The notes beneath the pieces were generated by a model. It saw only the letters and a list, made by a program, of their open reading frames with translations, had not been told where the DNA came from and did no database searches. The translations under genes were made by a program, and so were the position numbers. Shown piece after piece: positions 35,129 to 47,672 of a DNA stretch of 64,000 bases. Numbering within the stretch: position 1 is the first letter of the stretch; the number at the start of each line of letters is the position of its first letter. Source of the stretch: Melampsora larici-populina 98AG31 (taxonomy: Eukaryota; Basidiomycota; Pucciniomycetes; Pucciniales; Melampsoraceae); the NCBI RefSeq assembly GCF_000204055.1, contig NW_006768772.1, positions 477,292 to 541,291 of the forward strand, in the 5' to 3' direction.

Positions 35129-35644
35129 TTCTTGTACAAACTTTTTCGAGGTTTTTTTACTCATTTGACCTCAAGTTTTTCTTTTTGTGTAGGTTTGGAG
35201 GTTTTTATGAAAACCCTGGCCTTCAGGGTGGTTTCTTTTTCTTTGGTTTCTGTTAATGATGATGTTTTTTTACCTCGTTTAATATTTTGTCATTTTTTCT
35301 AATGTAAAACATTTGGACCAATTTATACAATATGTTTCAGATGCATTTGGTTTATGTATGATTTGATAATCCTATTAGTTTTCTTTAATATATGAAGTTG
35401 TACATATGTTTTTTGATGTAATAGAATCTCAAGTTTGGTTAAAATGAAAATTAAATTTTTGAAATTCGAAAGTCGCGTGTTTATAAAGTGAACTTTGAAG
35501 TTATGGTGTTTGAACATGTAAATGTATGGAGTTAGAGAGACTTGAGTTTGATTTCCATTGAATCTTTTTCCAAATTGACCAACCAACACCACCATCACCA
35601 CCACCACCACCACTATCAACAAGAACCAGAACAACAATCTCAAC

Positions 35645-38094
35645 ATGTTCGGTTCAACATCAAACACGTTAGTATTCTATATCTAACCAATCTAACTTGA
35701 ACTTCAAGCTGAACCATATCTCAAAATTATCAAAATCAATTACATTCAGTGGCAGTTCACTTTTTGGTGGTTCAACAAGTTAAGTTCATAATCAAAATCA
35801 AAAGAAATACTCGAATCAAGTACTAAAGCTTTATGATTGATTATGTTTTTTTAGATTCACCAGGGGGTTTATTTAGTCCACAAGCCACATTACAACAACC
35901 AGTTTCTTCATTGTTTCCAACTTCTTCTTCATCATCATCTTCAACCACTCCAAGCACACCAAAACCATCAATCTTTGGAACCAACAATCAAACCAATTCA
36001 AATAATCCAACAACTGGAGGATTGTTTGGTACGAATTCGACGACCAATCAATCTAGTGCTACTACTAATCCTAATCCAACCACTGGAAGTTTGTTCGGAT
36101 CTAATCCTTCTACTTCAGGTACTCAGAGTAGTACTGGTTTGTTTGGGAATACTTCAACTCCACAAGCTAGTACGGGTGGTTTGTTTGGTGGTTCAAGTAC
36201 TACTACTCCTGCTGCTACTGCTACTCAACCTACAACAGGTGGATTGTTCGGAGCTTCTAATACTACTACTACTCAACCTACAACAGGAGGGCTTTTCGGA
36301 GCTTCGAATACTACTACCACTGCTACTCAACCTACAACAGGAGGACTATTTGGAGCTTCGAATACGGCTACTTCACAACCTACCAATACCGGAGGATTGT
36401 TCGGGTCTACTACTTCACAACCTACCAATACTGGAGGATTATTTGGAAGCACCAACACAAATACCTTAACTCCTCAACCTAGTAGTAGTAGTACTGGAGG
36501 ATTATTTGGAAGCACCAACACAAATACCTTAACTCCTCAACCTAGTAGTAGTAGTTCGGGTCTACTACTTCACAACCTACCAATACTGGAGGATTATTTG
36601 GAAGCACCAACACAAATACCTTAACTCCTCAACCTAGTAGTAGTAGTACTGGAGGATTATTTGGAAGCACCAACACAAATACCTTAACTCCTCAACCTAG
36701 TAGTAGTAGTACTGGAGGAGGGTTATTCGGATCGACTAATAATCAATCTACCAATACTGCTCCGGGTACTGGGTTATTCGGATCATCTAGTAGTACTGGA
36801 ACAGGAGGATTGTTTGGAACTAAATCGAACTCGAACCCTACAACAGGTGGATTGTTTGGGTCTACTAATCCTTCGATTCAGAATCCTCAATCTCAATCAC
36901 TCTTTGGGAATCCTAATTCATCTTTATCTACTGGAAATGTTAATTCATCGTAAGCGTGTCTTTTTTCTCATCTGGTTTCTTGATTGAAAATTGTCAAAAG
37001 TTAAAATGTTTGGAGATTTTTTTTTTGGATTGATTACAATCGAATAGAAATTTAGGTGTTTCACAAGTTGGTACAATTAGTAGTAGTAGTAATAGTGGTA
37101 ATGGAAATCATTTACTTCGAACGACTAGGTTTAATGATTTACCTGATGAATTTAAAAGACAATTAGAAATGTTAGAGTAAGTGTGTGTGTTTTTATTTCG
37201 ACCGACTCAATTGAACGAAATTAAAAAAACTGATTTGAAAACAAATGGATTTTGATTGGATGAAATTGGTTGACTTTTAAGTGCAATGATTCAAAATCAA
37301 TGTAGATTAGCAGATACGATTAAATTAACTGAATTAGGAAAAGAAATTAATGAAGGATCAAGTCAATTAAGACAAGTGAAAGCTGTAAGAATCTTTTGTT
37401 TTTCATCAAACTGACTGAATTTAGTTGTTGATTTCTTGGTTTTACAAAAAAAACCAAACTAAAAAAATGGCTTGATTTTGTTTTATTTCTATTTTGTTTA
37501 GGAATTAAATGGAACGAGTTCATTAATAAATGAATCATCGAAAATATTAGAAAGTTTACAAAAAACATTAGATCAAGATATTTCAGATATCTTAAAGATT
37601 GGCATCAATTTAGAAACTTCAAATCAAACTAATCACAAGAATCAAGAAATGAATAGTTTATTGAAATTCCAATTAGAGTTTTTTATTAAACAATGTTTAA
37701 AGTTAAATGAAAGGATTAAAGTCTATGAACAAACCTTAGAGTTTGTTGAATGTCAATTAAAAGGATTAAATGATCGACCGAATCCAGCTTGTAAGTTTTT
37801 TTCTTTTCACTTCAAACCTCTATCCATCCATTTGTGATTAATCTGTTGATCTTTTGTCTTGTTCTGTGTGTCGGGGGGGGCGGTTTGTTAGCGATCGTAC
37901 CAGCTATTAAAGCACAGTACAGTACTTTTATGGTTTTAGCTGATAGAGTAGCTAAATTAGATTCACATTTAATGGTGATTAAAGATGGATTTTATGAAAT
38001 TTGGAAATTACAAACTGGTTCAGTTAAGAATCCATTTTTAGAAATCGATTTACAAAATCAAAGTTTAACAAAATCATCGAATCATCAACATTAA
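35645..38094 (+). CDS. GLFG nucleoporin, Nup49/Nup58 type
   Basis: Seven exons (35645-35667, 35750-35778, 35855-36949, 37048-37176, 37306-37384, 37502-37790, 37892-38094). The N-terminal two thirds is an FG region with many GGLFG units in Ser/Thr/Gln/Asn-rich spacers, which lines the nuclear pore and binds transport receptors. The C-terminal part is a coiled coil (DLPDEFKRQLEMLE, ESLQKTLDQDISDI, PAIKAQYSTFMVLADRVAKL) like the domain by which Nup49/Nup58 joins the Nup62/Nsp1 complex. Exon 3 contains a 155-bp tandem duplication that shifts the frame. Without it the exons add up to 564 codons exactly. A (CAC)n tract lies just upstream of the start. Confidence 0.82.
36400..36709 (+). repeat. 155-bp tandem duplication in the FG region
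   Basis: The 155-bp unit beginning TTCGGGTCTACTACTTCACA at 36400 repeats from 36555. As 155 is not a multiple of three, the second copy enters in the wrong frame (giving GLLLHNLPILEDYLEA and then a stop at 36624), while the downstream FG repeats are in the frame expected without the duplication. Confidence 0.88.
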
Positions 38095-39640
38095 CAATTC
38101 TGAAACCAAATCTTTAAAATCAAATTTATCCTTGAAGTTTATGTGATTATATTTGTGAGAAAGGATGAAAGATAAATAAATGAAGTTAGAGTTGGGAATT
38201 AGGTTGAAGGTCATATATGTGGATACTTAGAAGAAATCATCTTGAAAGATTTATATATGATGTTTTTTTGGTTACTTTCTTTATAGTATGTAATTTTTGA
38301 TTTTGATTAAAAGATTCTTCTGAGTGGTAAAATAATTTTATTAAGAACTTGAAGGATGATAGTTGATTTTTGATGATCAGACCATACTCAATCAATAGGC
38401 TCACTTATTGTCTTTCCTTAAGATCTCACTTAACTTATCAAAGTTCTTCATGGCATACTCACCCTGAGCAGTTGAGAGAGCTTATTCATGAAATTTAGTG
38501 TGAGTTACAAAGATTTGACTGGACAGTTTTCTGACTCTGTATATTGTCTTATGATCAACCTCTCAACAATAAATATCACTATGACCCAAAGACAATGTTT
38601 TATAAAGGTGTTTCAAGCTTCATAAGTTTATTTGTCCCTTTCCAAGTTGATTTTCTACATAAAGAAAGTTCATTTTCACCTTCAACCAAATCAGTGATTG
38701 GCTTTCACTTGAGAAAGGTTAGGTCCATTCTGAGCAGCAAAGCTGCAGTTTTGTTGGATTTGGATTTTATTGTTCCATTGAAAGTTGTTTGTTGCTTGAT
38801 AGCTACTACTCTTCATCAATTGAGTTATTTTGATTATCTGTTTGGGTACTTCAGTTGTACTTGTAAGCCAGTCATTGCCTGATACTATTACTGTGTGAAG
38901 TCAAGCCAATTTCAGTCTAAAGAAGTGCAAACAAGCTTGTGTCAAGATTTATAAGTTAAAGAGAGATATTTGGCTTCACATGAACCTCACAGGAAATATA
39001 TATCATCTTTATAACCATTCACCTAGTGCAGGCATGCCCACATATTATTAGTTGGTAATAAGAAGAGATCAACCAGTGCTCAGTGATTTTGAGTTTTTTA
39101 GCTTATCTGGTCCTAAACTACATCCATGAAAGTCCTCTCGAGCCTTCAACCCCTCAACTTGGGTTTGGATTCCCCAGATTTGGTGTGATTTCTCAAAAGG
39201 TACACCAATTCCTATGTTTGGATTCTGTGATGTGCTGTGGCACACCCAACATTTGGCAGGTTCAAGGTGTGTTTTTTTGTGCTGCATGACCCACAACCTG
39301 TGTCAGTATATGATATATGGTAAAAGAAATTCTTCCTTGAGAAACAATGATATTTATTAGTAGGCTGATAAGATACAGAAGTTTGGAAAACTCTCCAGCC
39401 AAACTTTGCTGGCTCACATATACAAAGTAAGTTGTGTATGTGCCGTAGCTCCTGCTCTGAACTACATGCTTGACCAAGAGGAGATTATGAATTCAGCATA
39501 TTTGAATTACTCAAAGTTGAAAAAAATAAGAAACACAGTTTGCCTCATACCCAGAAACAAAGTTTTTTTTTCAGGCAAAAAAAACATGGTTTTTGGGCAA
39601 TGGAAAAGTGAGTTTTTGCAAGTTTGAGACCCCTGCCTAT
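38095..39640. other. no gene recognised
   Basis: Contains the 3' region of the nucleoporin gene and AT-rich spacer. A 112-residue plus-strand frame at 38544 has no domain and no supporting exon structure. Confidence 0.4.
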
Positions 39641-39960
39641 TCAGGTTGTGGGCGCGCCTAGGCGTAGGAAAAATTGGCAAAATGAGGGTCGGTGCGCCTT
39701 TCCAAGAATCACACCAAATCATAGGAGTTCTATGTCCTGTCACCAATATTAGAGACTTGGACACTTGCTGTGAGCTTTTACAACAGCTTTTCTTAGCTTT
39801 TCTCACCTTAAAAAGGCAATTTTGTGGTAGTAGACAGCTCTAGCAAAACAAACATGGAATAAATAACAATACAAAAATAACTTTTTGGCTTCCAGCGGCT
39901 TTTTTTGTAAGAAAACACGCCCAGCGCACCTCCACAAGTACGAGCGCGCCCACAACCTGA
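39641..39960. mobile_element. hAT-like MITE, 320 bp
   Basis: The ends TCAGGTTGTGGGCGCGC and its exact complement are flanked by a perfect 8-bp duplication CTGCCTAT (39633-39640 and 39961-39968). An 8-bp duplication with short TIRs is the mark of hAT elements. The interior encodes nothing. Confidence 0.82.
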
Positions 39961-39968
39961 CTGCCTAT

Positions 39969-40430
39969 ACAGTCTTCCACAATTTGGGTTGAGGGCTTTT
40001 TTAATTATGTATATACATTGAAAGAAATATATTCAGTCACCTACTTTTTGTGTACATGATTCTGTAGGGTTCCCAAAGAGGTAAACTGAACAAAGTATAA
40101 TCTAGTTTCAAAATTCAGTTCTGATTACAAAAATGTTTGGTCATAGTTTTTGTGGTATTTTCAAGAAGGAAATCTTTCAGTTTGATATCATTTTCTCACT
40201 GAGAACTCTATCTGGAGCTCATGGAGAAGTGCAGCTGTTCTGTAAAAATCTGCATGAGCAGACATGATGAAATTTTTAATTGGGGAAGGATATTCCAATC
40301 AAACCAGAACACTCACATATCCAACAGACAAGCCAAAACACAACAAGGAAAGAAAGGAACAAGTTCAAATTAATCACACTCTTTGTGACCACACACCTTC
40401 ACAAACAGATGTTGGAGTAAACATATTTCA
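39969..40430. other. no gene recognised
   Basis: Spacer between the hAT-like MITE and the 3' end of the secreted-protein gene. It presumably holds that gene's 3' UTR. Confidence 0.4.
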
Positions 40431-42210
40431 TTATCTCAGTCTTTTAAAGAAATAATTCAAAGCACCTCTGGCAAATTCCTCCTGTTTCTTGTTTTTGGTC
40501 ATATTTACAAAAGATGCTAGAAATTGAGCAAGGATTGGAGTGTCTTCATAACAGGATTCAGTGTGCCTAAGAAATCTCTCCATGATCATACTTGTCTCAT
40601 GAAAGTCATTTATCACCAAAATGTTGATAGCATGTAGCAGATGTGGAGTCTCTTCAAGGGATTTCATCTTTGTGAATATCAAAACATCTTCAAATTTTGA
40701 GGGAGGTCAACTAGCATGTAGCCAAATGGAATTTTGGCAAAATTACTCACAAGTGGCCCAGAACATCACAGTCTCTCTCTGTTGTGTTGTTTCCATGGGA
40801 GTGTCCAGCCTCAACCCATAAGGTGGAAAAGCTTCTTCCACCATGTCAAAAATGTATGTCTGATCCATATCACTGGTATAATCAAATCAGTAAAAGAGAT
40901 CAAAATCTCAACAATATCCCCAAAGAAACTCACTACGTAAGATTCAATGAGTTGATATACTCCACCACAGTCTTTGATAGGTTGCACAACATCTCTTCTG
41001 CCCAACTTTTGAAAACAACACCAAGTTTGCTATGGTGATCAGGAAAGTTTTGAAGGACTTGAATCAAAGAATTCTGAACAAATTGGGTTTCCAGGAGATT
41101 TTGTAAACTTGGGTCCCATGTGAGCATCTGCCAAGGGTAGGAAACTCTCTCTTTGGAAGTCATAAATTCTCATGTTGATTTGAAGTTTTGGAGATGGACT
41201 ATATATGTATACTATCAATCCAAAACTCAAATAGCTCCTTCTGGTCTTCAGGTGACCAATCTCTTGTCAACTTTATGCCATAAGGTCCCAGGCGTTCTTG
41301 CATTACGACAAAGTCTGAGAGCTCTCTGACAACCATTCATCTCTTTGTAAGAAAATTTTCACACATTTCAATAAACACCTGGTTCTTCACTCACCTTCCT
41401 GGTTGAAGTTTCCTGATTAGCTTTACAAGTTCTCTTTGATATAAGGACTTTGTTTGCTTTAACTCCTTTTTCCAAAGGGATATGTATGCTTGCTCTTGAA
41501 CACAAGGTTTCAGTATGTCACTGATTTTGACAAGCTCACCCCAAACAACAAGTATAAAACTGAGGGGTGCATTGTAAATCTTGATCATTTGGTTCAAAGT
41601 CTGAAAGAGTGTAATCTGGATACCATTATTCCTGATAACTGGTCTCCCTTCAATTTCCTCGAAAATAATGAGGATCCTTTCAGCCCAAGTTTGTTGGTTG
41701 GATAGCAGTAGTTTTTCTAGGTGAGAAATCAGCACTGGATATCTGTTTTTGTAAATAACAGCTCCATTGCCTTCAAAGTTCAGTCACATATAGATTTGAG
41801 GGATATTAGTAGTTGAATATTATAGATGAGACACCATATTGATCACTGACTTTGTTTCCAGAACATGCTAATGGTTTCTGATGGTGTGATTGGGGGTTCT
41901 ATTTTGGGTTGCTGTGTGGCAGTTTTTTCCTTGGTGGGTGACTGGTGAGCCCTAATATCTGGCACTAATTGTTTTGTGATAACTGGACGCAGAGGGGAGA
42001 TTGTGTGCAGTCAAATATATGTCATCATCAAATTTTCAGCTCTTTGAAATCAAGTCTTTTTATGATTTGTCACCAACATTCTCGTACTGGATCAGAGTGA
42101 CTTGCACTAATGCCTTCCTCCATCTCCAAACCTAGATTTGGAAGCCCATGGACCATGAGTTGGCATTGACTGAAAATACCAATCATGATGTACCAGTAGC
42201 TCTGCTTCAT
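40431..42210 (-). CDS. predicted secreted protein, 448 aa, unknown family
   Basis: Seven minus-strand exons (42210-42078, 41982-41851, 41770-41395, 41325-41213, 41150-40937, 40872-40751, 40687-40431) join in phase to exactly 449 codons. The N-terminus MKQSYWYIMIGIFSQCQLMV then HG/LPNLG looks like a secretion signal, cut near residue 22. No transmembrane helix follows. After a Pro/Thr-rich stretch (QQPKIEPPITPSE) the protein is helical, with repeated Trp and acidic/basic patches (QQTWAERILIIFEEIEG, DWSPEDQKELFEFW, DMDQTYIFDMVEEAFPPYGL, HETSMIMERFLRH). I do not recognise a family. Secreted intron-rich proteins of unknown fold are common in rust fungi, where some are candidate effectors; that role here is only a guess. 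The first intron uses a GTTGGT donor, the weakest junction. Confidence 0.72.
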
Positions 42211-43552
42211 TTTGTTGATTTTGAGTAAAAATTCAAGTGAGTTATTTTATGGTACTTATGAAATGGGTGAGGAGATGAAGACTTTGAGATTTCAGACTGC
42301 TGATCAAGTTTCAGGAGTATTTGTGGAGAATAAGCTAATCTTGATTCAAATAATATAATAGTTCATCATACATCTGATTGTACTATTCTTCACTCAGAAT
42401 ATGAAGTACTATCAAAGATTCTGGACATGTTATGAATTCTCAATTCAATTGATAATCCTATTATTAAAACTTTATCAGTTCAAAATATAGATAAATGTCA
42501 TCTCCTAATTCTGCTACTGTGTATGTAGATGAGCTGAAACATGCTATGCATACATATTACATAGGATCAGACCATCCATCACAGACTTTTGGAATGTTAA
42601 ATTCAAGGGTAATTTTTTTGCCACACATGAATATTAAATTTCATATCTTTGCCCCTTTGAATTTTCAAATGTGACCCTCAAATTTGGATTTTGATTCAAA
42701 ACTTTAAAGCATAAAATCCTGGTGCTGCATCTGTACAACTCCATGTGAATTCCTTTGCAACTTGACCTCTTGATTTGTTCAATCTCAAAATGGGTTTGTG
42801 AAAGATGCCATGTGAATAAAAAAACTTGCTTGTTGATGTTAATCATGATAGTAGCAATGTGAGATTGATACCACATGGAAGGTTCTTTTTCAAATTAGTC
42901 ACATTTGATACTTTGCTTCCAGCTCATAACTTTGTGAGGGAACTTGGAGCAAAAACCACACTATCACAGGTAGCTCATTTCAGTTTCCCTACACTTGACT
43001 TTATTCAGAGCTCACATCATCTGGCTCTGAGTGAAGTCTATCTTGGCACTTCTATGGGTTTTCCAGTGTGCACACCCACTTGGTTTCTTTGCAGTACATA
43101 TGTTTCAGTAACACTACTAGAATAAGTAACTTCCCCGCCAAAAAATGGTTACATCCAATGCATCAAATAATGGAAAATGCTGATTAAATGCTGAATAATG
43201 CTGATCTAATGCTAATTCAATAAATTTTTAATCACCTGTTGCTCTAAATGTAATCAATTTCCCATGTGAACATCACTTTATCAAAGTACTTTGTGTTGTC
43301 AGTGTATGCATACATCCTGGGACATCATTTGATAGTTTGTATTTTCATCTATCAATGATGGATGAAACAGATCAATGTGATCATTCACCTATCTTTCTGT
43401 CTTCTCCCAAATGTGCTTTGTGTGGAATGATTTGAAGAACTTGCAAATCATGATTGTGAAAACCAATTCTTGTAATCAAAAGTAGAAATCTACATTAAAA
43501 TTGAAAGGTATTTATTATGACAATGAGTTGGATAAAACAATTATAGAAAAAC
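42211..43552. other. upstream region of the secreted-protein gene, no gene recognised
   Basis: AT-rich, with short open frames lacking domains. A cluster of ATGCTGATTAAATGCTGAAT-type repeats occurs near 43175-43225. Confidence 0.4.
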
Positions 43553-43712
43553 ACTAGCGGTGTACAAACCTACGACCCAACTTGAAAACCCATGAGAAAA
43601 ACCCATGAAAACCCAACTTCTTTTTGGGTTTTTTTCATGGGTTTTTTCTGATGGGTTGAAATTGGGTAAATCTGATCACCCGTTTGTTGAAAAAAAAATA
43701 GTTGAGTTCGAT

Positions 43713-45408
43713 ATGGACTCAACTACCCCTTCCTTGCCGACGCAAGATGTCCAAACTGTCCAAACCCTTCCCCAAAACAGTCCCACTTCCACACCAACTC
43801 CGTCTCTGTCGAACTCTGTTCAGAACCCTTCAAGTTCTTTTGGCGCAAACACAGCGGAATCCAGCCCTAATTCCACTTCAACCCCTTTCGTCATCCCAAC
43901 TCTTTCACCAGCAGATTGGGCACGTCTTCAACAAGTCATCAACTCATCTGATCCACCAGCCAACCAGCCTACACCTTCCATTTCTATCATGGATCCTTCT
44001 GACCCACCTAAGAAGCCACGAGGTCGACCTCGAAAAACGCCAGCACCACCTTCTCAGAAGCCTCCCCGAAAATCAAAAGCCAAGCAAGTGTCTCCACCCC
44101 AGTCTGATACTCAGAACGATACGACACTAGATTCTCAAGATAATACTCAGAATGATCATGATGAAGACTCAGATGTCACCAAGCGTCGAAAATGCTGGTT
44201 CACCCCTGAAAGCGATGGTAAATCGGACATCGACCTCATTGCTGAATGGTGCAGTAATTTTGAGAACTACAACGAATGGCGAACACAACAGAAGAGTGTT
44301 GTTCGTGATTGAGTTGCTGCTTTCCTTGTTTCACAGGGGCATGCAGACAGAGGAGGGCGTGAGTGTGAAAAAAAGGTAAGTCTGCTGCCTTTATGTAGCT
44401 TTTTCGATCTGTCTTAACTTTTCATTTGGATATGTAGATTGGAACGCTTGTGCAGTGGTTCCACGACGCAAATAAACTCCGAACCGCGACAGGGGAAGGC
44501 AATCAAGATGCTGATGTCGAGTTCAACGTGTCAAAGGAGGAGCTCGCGGCATTCAAATGGAATAAGAGGAGAGTAAAGAAAGGCGAAGAAGAAGAAGGGG
44601 GAAGTCTTGAAGGTAAGTGTGTCTGTGAATCCTTGTTTCATTCAGACTGACCAAGTACCTTTGTACAATAGTCAGAATACTACGTAGATGCCCATGGTAC
44701 GAGGAGCTGGAGCCTGTACTCCGAGATAGACCATCTGCTAGCCCTTTAGCCTCTAGAGACTCGATAGGCGACCAAGTAGAAGGTTCAACTTCGATGTTGA
44801 ACAAAGACGAACAACTTCAAAGCCCTATCGAAGACACTTTGCCTGACACGTGGGAAGATACACCACCACGCCATCAGCTTGAAGACATTCTTCCAGCGTC
44901 CCAAGAATCTGCCCCATCCAGCCTTCCTCAAGCCTCTCAAACCACCAAACATTCTCGTCCGGTCACCCCTAGTAATCCACCTAGCAAGCGTATCCGAGGG
45001 AATACTAAAGATATTCCTTTCTCTATTGGCACCAAAGAGTCACCTAATTACTCTTCTGATTTTATGTCTGCACTGAATCGCCTCCCCACCAAAGAAGATC
45101 GAGAAGCGAGCGAAGCTCGCGCTAATGAATCCCAAGAGCGAATTAGCACCAACTTCACCAAGGAGATGTCTAACATGATGAAGAGTAGTCGAGCTACAGA
45201 ACTGGCCTCAAAAGAAAACGTCGAAATCTCCAAACTGAATGTCGAGCTGCGAATTGCTCGTGGGAAGATGGTGGTGGACTTAATCCGAGACAACGTAGAC
45301 CCAGCGATGGCTGAGGCCTTGGCTTTGCGTGCGATACCAGATGTCAAGCCATCTCAAACATCCATACCTGATGCCGAGCCCTCTGGAACAGCCTCTCGAT
45401 CTGACTAA
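43713..45408 (+). pseudogene. Harbinger DNA-binding partner protein with one in-frame stop
   Basis: Three exons (43713-44375, 44438-44612, 44672-45408) join in phase to 525 codons. In Harbinger elements the second protein binds the ends and brings the transposase to the nucleus. Seen here: a Ser/Thr/Pro-rich N-terminus, an AT-hook (KKPRGRPRKTP), a Myb/trihelix-like domain from RRKCWFTPES through EWCSNFENYNEWRTQ to GTLVQWFHDANKL, a CPWYEELEPVL segment, and a C-terminal coiled coil (KENVEISKLNVELRIARGKM). Codon 200 is TGA (44310-44312), inside the trihelix domain. A short intron removing it is unlikely because the possible donors leave only 32-41 bp. The upstream ATG at 43605 lies in the TIR and is not favoured. 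Confidence 0.77.
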
Positions 45409-46035
45409 CCTCTCTACATCAAAGGAATAACACGATCGATTCAATTTTTTCATGTCCATGTCCTGCTATTGATCTTGAACTCAACATAAAACATTAAATT
45501 TAGGAAATTCAAACAAGGGCTGTATCTGTTATATGCGGCTTCGCTATCTGATGTATGGTGGGTTAAAACAATTATAAATTTTATAATATAAAGTTGTATG
45601 TCTCTTATTATCAAAAGTAAACTGTGCGTTTTGCAATTGATTTCTCTTTGAGTGTTTGGCTCAAAAATTAAAAAGTTGTTTTAAATTGAAAAAAAAGGAT
45701 GCTGTGTGTTTTGTGATCGATTTCTCTTTGAGTCTTTGGCTCAAAAATTCGAAAGTTGTTTTAAAATTTAAAAAAGGATGTGTTTTGTTATATGTTTCTC
45801 TCTGGCTGTTCGCTTGGTTTCAAACTCTTCAAAATGCAAAAATTGAAACTGATTTTGCTTCAAAAGAAATCAGGACTTCATTCACTTGCATCATTTTGAT
45901 GAGACCTATAAGAGTAAGATATCATTTGATTACAAAAAAGATATCCATCAAATCACAAAGAACTCCTCTAAATGAACTTGACAATCTTTGAGTATACAAC
46001 CGTGTAGAACTTCTTAAAGAACTTTGAGATACAAA
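45409..46035. other. spacer between convergent Harbinger genes
   Basis: AT-rich. It contains two copies of a TTTGTGATCGATTTCTCTTT-like segment (45605-45760). No gene. Confidence 0.4.
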
Positions 46036-47672
46036 TCAAACATAACCTTTATCGGTACAGAAAGCACGAAACAAACAATTGCGGCGTGAATTGCCCAAAG
46101 AGTCCAAATAAGCAAGCCTTTGGGCTTGGGTTGCAGTGTCGTCCATCGCTTCCGAGTTACTGGTTGTGGAGATTCCAAACATCGCCGAACCATCCACAAT
46201 GAGGAAGTTGTGGATGACGACACATGCGGAAATCCAGTCACATACATATTGGGCATCTTTCGAGTTGCCCATCGATAGTCGCAGCTCGTGAAGGGACCCG
46301 AATCGCATCTGTAACATTCCATTGCAATGTTCTGATGTGATTCGGATTTTGGAAATCGAGCTGTTGAAGTGAGTTTGGGCAGCTGAAAGCGGGCCAGATC
46401 GCGATTGTTTGAATACTGGGACGATGTTTTCCACCGAAGCATAGCCAGAATCGGCAACGATGTACTCTCCCTCTGAAAAGAAAGACGAGATTTCCTGATA
46501 GAACTAAAGCATAGAGAATCAGGTCGGATGCAGAGAAGAAGATTCAATTGAGGAAAATGACTTACTCGAGTTGACTTCAACACTCGTTGATCGTGGGCAC
46601 TACCACACCAACCATGGTGAGCGTACAGTATCTTTCGATTATCATCACATATTATTAATGAGTTCAAAGCATAGATTGACTTCCGGGTGTAGTAATCCTC
46701 CTTGTTTTTGGAGGGAGCGTAGGCTAAAGGTACTAAGGTTCCATCGATAAAACCGATGCAATCTTTGAACCAAGAAGTTGTACCGATATGTTGCTTGATT
46801 ACAGCTCGTTCATGGGCATTTGGCCATCGTACAAATTCTGGCTCAAGCTCGAGAATAGCGTGGATACAGCGTTTCGTATAATTTTCAACACTTCCCTCTT
46901 GCCAAAATCAAGAACCAAGCGTCAGTCCTAAATCATTCGAGATCGTTACAGCAGAAAGTTCCTGCATACCTGACACGTAAAATGTCTTTGCCTTCATACT
47001 ACATGATCCTCCATTTCCGTATAAGCCTAAATTAGCCATAGCCACTAACAGCTGCCACTGGACCGGTGCCTGATTGCAAGACGAGTTATTGTGAAAGATA
47101 GGACACCATCCGATTCGGTGGAGAAGCTTGGTAAAGGCATCCTTCGACATGCGTGCCTAACACAGTTTGAAAAGGAAGATGATCAGATTTTAAAATCACA
47201 GAGATGTATATACTTAACTCGAGCTTACAGCCATGAACCATGTGCGATCAGTCTCATCAAACCAAGATTGAAAAGCTCGAGCCTTCTCACTAATACGAGG
47301 CCGGCGAAGTCTAGGTAGTGGGTATCTTCTCCTTTTGGCTTCTTCCCGTATCATCAATAGCACTCCTAAAATTGATTCTTCCTCTTCTAATCTTCGCTTC
47401 TGTCGTTGGATGTAGGCACGCTGGTTCATAGATGATATCATCATGACTGTGTAAGCAAAAATGATAAGTCGTTCTTCAAATCCAATATTATCGTCTGGAT
47501 TGCTGTCGTCGTCAGATTTCATGAAGGACACCATTACCAGACAAGCAATTGAAGTTTGAAGGAAACTGGAGTTAGTGGAGTTAGTGGTTGTGGTGACAAG
47601 AAGAGATATGTGAAGTAAGATTAAAGCGTTGAGTGACGACAGGAGCTGCCTACGGCCTGAGACTCTGGGCAT
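46036..47672 (-). CDS. PIF/Harbinger transposase (DDE_Tnp_4), intact
   Basis: Four exons (47672-47229, 47156-46970, 46897-46566, 46503-46036) join in phase to 476 residues. It would cut the element at its TIRs and insert it at a 3-bp target. The DDE triad is visible: D in CIGFIDGTLVPLAYAPS, D in YIVADSGYA, and E in RITSEHCNGMLQMRF. The N-terminus has an Arg/Glu-rich helical segment (YIQRQKRRLEEEE) and an HTH-like part (SKDAFTKLLHRIGW). All introns have GT-AG borders. The family and the two-gene context agree. With an intact frame it could supply activity to non-autonomous relatives sharing its TIRs. Confidence 0.85.

Noticed and set aside
35581..35625. (CAC)n tract as a tandem-repeat gene or regulatory array
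   Set aside because: A short trinucleotide run just before the nucleoporin start; nothing beyond a microsatellite can be supported.
38544..38882. 112-residue plus-strand frame as a secreted protein gene
   Set aside because: No signal peptide, no domain and no exon extension.
43605..43712. Upstream ATG for the Harbinger partner protein
   Set aside because: It lies within the terminal inverted repeat; the ATG at 43713 is outside it and gives a normal N-terminus.
44310..44340. Tiny intron that would remove the stop in the Harbinger partner gene
   Set aside because: Possible donors give introns of only 32-41 bp, shorter than any other intron in the window.
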